50,243 nt of DNA from Rhizomucor pusillus (lineage: Eukaryota; Mucoromycota; Mucoromycetes; Mucorales; Lichtheimiaceae): the NCBI GenBank assembly GCA_900175165.2, contig FWWN02000492.1, positions 1-50,243 of the forward strand, in the 5' to 3' direction. Position 1 is the first letter of the stretch. The number at the start of each line of letters is the position of its first letter. This document shows positions 44,715 through 50,243 of the stretch, one piece after another. The translations under genes were made by a program, and so were the position numbers. Below the pieces are notes generated by a model. It made no database searches, was not told the DNA's origin, and saw only the letters and a program-made list of their open reading frames with translations.

Positions 44715-47308
44715 ATGAATCCAAGGCACTGCTCAGTTATTGTCCTGGGTGGCTCACCGGACGAGATAGACCTGCTAAGTGAAGCTTACGGCGATGGTAA
44801 TTAGATGTCGCCAATTCCCACCTGTGGAAATTGTTACTCAAAGGCCCCATTGTAACCCTATTTAGTTTTCTCTGCGTCAAGCACCTCGGACGCTCTAATG
44901 CATCTTGAGAACAGCAAAAACTACTCATGGAAGCTCTTCTTAATCGACGCTGAAAATATGAACCGGAATATTAATCAGGAATTGAGACTCAAAGAATGCC
45001 TCAAATTTCTGCAAACAGTACGCGAGAAAATAGAAGATCAGGCAATCCTTAGCACTGTACCCGTCGGTAAGCAATAACCCCCAAAATTTTTTATCTCCTT
45101 TGTTGGCAGTTATTTTCTAAGAAACGCTAGTTTTTTCCACCTATGATGGGCCTGACTTTATGCTCGATTGTCTATCACATGGAGCGGCCGATTACATTTT
45201 AAAACCTCTGCGAGCACAGAGTATCAAAACTCTCTTTTTGGCAAGTTTAAACATAAAAAACTAAAGATAGCCAGAATCATTTAACGACTGCATTGCAGAA
45301 TGTATATAGATACCGCCATCAGAACGTCAGAGCCATGAAGAGGTCTCAAATAAGGTCATATACAGATCCTGGTCGCTCAACACCTCCCCCTGAAGGGCGG
45401 GTTTGGCAGGACTTTAGAGATAAACTCAAAGGAGTTTTCATGACAGAAACTTGGTAACACATAACTTGCCACATGCTAAATCCGAAATTGTGGACTGAAA
45501 CGACTGGTTCTACAGGCTGCAAGATACAGTTTTCAATTACTTGGCACCTAAGCCCACGGTAGAGCCGTCTATACTGCATGACTTGACCAGGCATGAGCAT
45601 CACATGCACGAAATGTCACTCAAAGAAGATTTGCATTGACCATTATTCTTAGTAGTGACAGGATCAAGTACTTGAAATCACGCATATGTAGCTGGGACTT
45701 TTTACCGATCGAAATGGATGAAAACGAGTTAGCTCAGTGTGTTTGCATGATCTTTGAACAAATTCTGAGCCATCCTGATCTGGAAAGTTTTCGTGTTCCC
45801 AAAGGTAAAGCCACGTGGGGTCTACGTTGGACAATTATGCTAAGTTTGGGAGAAATCAGATGATCTGCATGCGTTCGTGCTTGACATTTTCAATTCATAT
45901 CACAACAATAATCCATATCACAACTTTCGACATGCCGTTGATGTATTGCAATCAACTTACTACTTTTTATGCAAGATGGGCCTGATTACCCCATTGGATC
46001 CTGGAGTACACGCTGCGTTTTCTGCCACCCGTGGCGGTACAGGTTACGCTTGCTACTCATCATCGGACGATGTAGCGCAAAGCGAAATGAAAGAACTCCT
46101 TCGACCCATTGATATCCTGGCGCTCATGATGGCATGCATCGGTCATGACGTTGGACATCCGGGTGTGACAAATATGTTTATGGTAGCTGCATACTTGTCT
46201 GTCACAATCAACGCGGTCATATGGTCTAAACATGAGTTACACCTTAGATCAATTCAGGCACCCCGTTGGCAATCCTTTACAATGACCGATCTGTCTTGGA
46301 AAGCTATCATTCCATGGCCTTTTTCCATCTGCTAAGCAAGAGTTGCTTTAAGCAACTGACAGATGTTAAACATGCTTGTAAGTGGAGCGGATTCATGAGC
46401 GTAAATCAATCAAGCCATATCCTCATGCATATTTCGTTTTAATCAGCTTTCCGAAAACTGATCATCAACAGCATCCTGGCAACGGATATGGGAATGCATG
46501 ATGAATACGTGCAGCAACTGATAGATCAATCCAATCGTTTACATCGGCACGACATTGACTTTAACGACGAGGTCACGCGCAGCCACGAACGGTTCTTGAT
46601 TTGTGGAGCCATAATAAAGTGCGCTGATATAAGCAACTGCGTAAGTTAGCGCTTGATTGCAATTGGTCCATTCAAATAGCAACTGAGGGCAATATTTTTT
46701 GATAGGCACGTCCTTTCCCGGTTGCTAAACGCTGGGCCGAGATCCTTGCAGAGGAGTTTGCACGCCAAGGCGATTTGGAGAAAGAACTCGATCTGGACGT
46801 TATGCCCATCAATGAACGGGGCAAAATATGCCTCGATGAGTTCCAATTGACATTCAAGAGAAAAGTAGCCGTCAAGCTTTTCGTTGCTATTGGCAAAGTA
46901 CTTCCAGGTACGTTATCGGTGTACTTGGTCATCACAATGCATGCCGCTAAATAATTTGCTGCAGAAATGCAATTCTGTATGGATTTTATCCAAGAAAACA
47001 TTAAGATTTGGGAAGATCAGAAATCAAGAAGAGAAACAGGAGGCGAGGGTGCAAAATGCGTACCTGTACCAGCCAAGCAGGCCGCCCGATTTGTCAACTG
47101 CCAACAGCCCTACGTGGATGACGAGGAGGAGAGCCATCGTGTCGAAAATAGTGACCGCAACGACAGCAACGATTACGAGGAAGGCATGGCTAGCTGTCCC
47201 TTCGTCTTATCTCCCAACACCGTCGAGCCTCTGCATTCCAGTCCCAAGTCTATCGCTGGAAAAGCACGCAATATTCGCCCTGTGGGTTGTCAATGTTGCA
47301 TTCAATAA
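44715..47308 (+). CDS. cyclic-nucleotide (cAMP) phosphodiesterase with receiver-like N-terminus and CaaX box
   Basis: Class I PDE hydrolysing cAMP (possibly cGMP). About ten exons. The N-terminal ~150 residues look like a response-regulator receiver domain. They have a strand with the acceptor-like aspartate (KLFLIDAENMN), a strand ending in S-T (VVFSTYDG), and HGAADYILKPLRAQ with the conserved lysine; the usual acidic pair is replaced by VIVLGGSPDE. The catalytic domain carries NPYHNFRHAVDVLQSTYYFL, ACIGHDVGHPGVTNMF (metal-binding HD), ILATDMGMHDEYVQQLI and IKCADISNCARPFPVAKRWA. An acidic disordered tail ends GCQCCIQ, a perfect CaaX box. One intron has a GC donor (45241) and one a weak GTCACT donor (45615). 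REC plus PDE recalls animal PDE8. Confidence 0.9.
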
Positions 47309-47622
47309 CAAGAAACGGACATGTAAAAGCAACGACACCAACTGATATTATCCTTTTTCAACCCAATATACACACGTATACAAATGCGCACGTATACACA
47401 ATACATACGCACACGCCATACACAAGCACACAATACATGCACTCTCCTCTTTTCTTAAATATCCCATATGCTTATCACCCGTTTTGTACTATAGATAACG
47501 TTCCCGTTCCAATTTGGCTACAGAGCATACAAAAGTTCAGAAGAAAACTAATAGAGATGCTCGGTGCAAGTCAAAGCGTTGTATTTTTGTACAAAGATGT
47601 GCCTTTTTGCTTTTTCTTTAAC
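47309..47622. other. convergent 3' region with CA/TA-rich low-complexity stretch
   Basis: Between the stops of the phosphodiesterase and the AIF-type gene. 47366-47442 is an imperfect ACACA/ATACA-rich repeat. No gene is seen. Confidence 0.55.
47366..47442. repeat. imperfect CA/ATAC-rich simple repeat
   Basis: About 77 nt dominated by ACAC, ATAC and GCAC units with interruptions, in the 3' flank of the phosphodiesterase gene. Confidence 0.6.
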
Positions 47623-50211
47623 TTAGTGAGAGTCGTCGTGCAAATCAAAGCTATGCGAAAATGAAGCGATGAGCTTTTTTTGAGATCGATGGATATTCGT
47701 AAAGCGTGCAATGCTTACCGTTTCAACAGGCTGTCAATCTTGTCAGAGGTGTAGCCTGCATCGATGATGCTACGTGCTTCTTGGACCTTGCCGAAAACGT
47801 TGAAAAGCAAGAGACCGACAATCTTCTTGTCACGGACATAGAAAACGAGACCCTTGCCAAACTTTACACGCGGAGGTGAGTTTGGATATAAACGATCGAT
47901 TTTAGCATTCCTTTTTTTACCTTTTCGTCCTGGAAAGGTGCCTTGGCAGCAACTGCCTTTGCAACCTCGCCGGTGGTGGAAGCGCCAGGGGCAGCACGAG
48001 GGCTCTCTGCTTCAGCGCCTGCGCTAGCAGCAGGAGTGTCCTGAGCAGTGGCCTTGGCCCACACACTGACAGTAGACAATTGAGAGTCTACAAGACCAAT
48101 GGCTTCGTAACCTACACGATATTGTTACTAGGAACCCTTTCACTTTGCAAGTTCATGCTTATAAGTTACCGATTTCAGGACCAAGATCGGACCTAGTAAT
48201 TAGAGTATCAATACACTGCTACTGCTTCCTTGATTCCCAGTGCTCAACAGTACTTACCAGAACATGGACTGATGCTTGTATGGTTTGGCGGCGCCAACCA
48301 TGTTCTCGCCAGCATGACGACCGCTCAATACAGCGCTGAATAATGATAGCAGCAAGATTGAATATGCGTGTGCAATACTACTTCAACTGGAACATAACTC
48401 TTGGACTTACTGGTCGTGGTGTTCGATGCGACGACGGCCGAGCTGTACGTCATGGAAGGATACCATGTCACCAGCAGCGAAGACGTCTGTGCGGGCTTCC
48501 AATTCGGCATTGACAACAACGCCGGCACGCTTCTCATCAATCTCCAAGCCTGCTTCTCTTGCAAGATCGACGCGAGGTTCGATACCAATAGCAACGATGA
48601 CGTGGTCGACAGGGAGTGTTTCGTCATTATCCAAAGCCAAGATGACCTTGTTGTCCTCACCAGCGGTGACCGACTTGATCTTGCTGTTGGTCTTGACATC
48701 AACGCCAACTAGTAAAGAAATAGTTTACGATCAACAGCCTTATCGTGACTGTCATGACCTTTCAAAATCCTTACGCTTCTTTACGCGGGAAGTGGTCCAC
48801 TTTGTAAGGTATGAGGGGAATACGTTGGCCATGTTGCCCTCTATCAGATGGTGAGGACATCGCTATCAAATAATAGTGTGCATGACGCTCACCTTCGGGG
48901 AACACCTGAGTGACCTTGATGTTCTCCTTTTCGGCTATCAGTCATTTTCAGTCAGTATTTGAAGGCGCCTACACTGGGATAAAGAAATTTTCATCCTTTA
49001 CCTCGCTTAGCGAGAGCAACAGCCAACTCGGATCCCAAGAAACCGCCACCGACTACGGCAATGTGGGCACCATTCTTGGCGATCTTGTCAAGTTTCTTAA
49101 AGTCCTCGATAGTTCGATAGGTGGATACGTTTGCAACATTAGCAGCTTGAGGAAGCAACTTGGGCTCGCCACCAGTTGCAAGCAAGACCTAATATATAAT
49201 ATAGACTCTTGTTCTAGTCGCGATGCTATGTTGTGAAAGTTACCGCTAACAACTATACCTTGTTGTAATAAATGACGCTGCCGTCAGCCAAGGTGACAGT
49301 GTGGTCCTCAACATTGAGGCGGGCGACCTTGTTGTTTAGAAGCAACTTGATCTTGGAGGTTTGCAAGTCGGAGCCGGAGGCATCCGTGATGAGCTCGTAT
49401 TCAGAAATGTCCTGATAGATAGTGCTGATAACGAATGTAAGAAAGCATATTAGATTAGGATTCTAATCACAGGCACATTTATATCGACTTGATTCTATCA
49501 ACATACTTGCGCCCGGTACCCTGCCACTACATTGCGGTTTAGTTAGTACTGGCCGTTTGACCATATATCAAAACCTTTGCTACTTACGTCCTTGAATACC
49601 AGCGTGTTGGCAACATTGGGGTCCTCAGAGAACCAAAGCTCCTTGGACAAAGGCGGTCTATCAAGTAAATTCATGTCAGTTCTGGTTTATACAGTACAAT
49701 ATATAGTTGCTATCTACCTCATGTAAGGTGCGTAGCCTTCATCACCGATGATAATCACCTGCGGGGCGTCATTCATTAGTTTTAATAGGTCCCCTTCCAT
49801 GTCCACTCAAATTTTCGTCAAAAGCAAACATACATTGGCATTGGGCTCCTTTTCCTTGATAGCCTGGGCAGCAGCGAATGAAGCGGTACCTGCACCAATA
49901 AGCACGTAAGGCTTCTGAATTTTGGGAGACTCAGGAACAGCAGTTGCGGTGGCAGGCTGCTCGGGTGCGGCTGCACTGGGTTCAGCGACGTGCTCGACAG
50001 CTGGCTTGGCCTTTTTCGGTGGAGGAGAAGTCAATTTGAAGAGCAAAGGACCAAAGACGATCAGTGAACCAATGAACCAAGGAGTGTTGCTAGACGGCTT
50101 GGGCTGTACGTGGGCAGTTGCATAGGAACGTGCAGGCGAGATTCTGACAGGCACAGTTCCTCCTAAGCGAGCCGAGCGAACGGCAGACGCGCGCAACAAG
50201 TTCAACGCCAT
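47623..50211 (-). CDS. apoptosis-inducing factor-type NAD(P)H oxidoreductase (AIFM1-like), mitochondrial
   Basis: FAD/NADH flavoprotein of the mitochondrial intermembrane space. The start at 50211 gives an Arg/Ala/Ser-rich targeting sequence ([18 protein letters not shown]). A membrane anchor ([16 protein letters not shown]) and a Pro/Ala-rich linker follow, then the FAD-binding [33 protein letters not shown] and the NAD-binding [20 protein letters not shown] come next, then [16 protein letters not shown] and [14 protein letters not shown]. The AIF C-terminal dimerisation domain ([20 protein letters not shown]) carries an Ala/Ser-rich insertion. About eight introns. I place the last exon at 47623-47652: splicing from the GTAAGC at 47718 adds RFDLHDDSH, which matches the acidic F-x-hydrophobic-H-x-D ending of animal AIF. 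Without that splice the protein ends LLKR at 47715. Confidence 0.92.
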
Positions 50212-50243
50212 TACTGCAGAGGGACGTGGGCGAAGGTTCGTGA

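Noticed and set aside
1..50243. CRISPR array, operon, riboswitch or ribosome-binding-site signals
   Set aside because: None seen, and the spliceosomal introns and protein repertoire show eukaryotic nuclear DNA.

Overview
The window is nuclear DNA from a filamentous fungus, most likely an early-diverging (Mucoromycota-type) species. Genes are closely packed on both strands. Most are split by introns of about 40-110 nt with GTAAGT-like or GTATG-like donors. The repertoire is fungal: a septation-network kinase, ornithine decarboxylase, an ALR/MNR2-type CorA transporter, allantoicase and an ELO elongase. It also holds a Ral-type GTPase and a REC-phosphodiesterase, which are unusual next to ascomycete model species. 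The taxonomic placement is inferred from gene style and content, not from a marker gene.

Left part (1-10.2 kb). The tail of an unidentified gene is followed by eEF1B-beta, a small J-domain protein, a small unidentified three-exon gene, the spliceosomal WD40 protein PLRG1/Prp46 (minus), a tiny two-exon gene, a Ral-like GTPase (minus) and a long minus-strand kinase. The kinase combines an N-terminal calponin-homology domain, a Cdc7/SepH-type kinase domain and a C-terminal C1-like zinc finger.

Middle (11.2-28.7 kb). eIF3a (plus) converges on a small coiled-coil protein. SUMO, a disordered protein, the SM protein Sly1 and a polyglutamine homeodomain protein follow, all on minus. Then come about 3 kb of gene-poor DNA, an MTH1-type Nudix hydrolase in six short exons, a disordered/coiled-coil protein and a small hydrophilic protein.

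Right part (29.5-50.2 kb). A kelch-repeat membrane protein and a Pof1-type nucleotidyltransferase lie on plus, and an ELO fatty-acid elongase on minus. A region of about 2.5 kb carries decayed transposase coding sequence. Next are ornithine decarboxylase and a CorA-type Mg2+ transporter (plus), allantoicase (minus), a cAMP phosphodiesterase with a receiver-like N-terminus and a CaaX box (plus), and an apoptosis-inducing-factor-type oxidoreductase (minus) that starts near the right edge.

The genes do not form one pathway. They are mainly housekeeping (translation, splicing, SUMO, ER-Golgi fusion) and signalling or metabolic genes (Ral, septation kinase, cAMP turnover, polyamines, purine nitrogen, Mg2+). 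I saw no tRNA, rRNA, CRISPR array or intact mobile element. Exon borders were deduced by hand from splice consensus and protein continuity.
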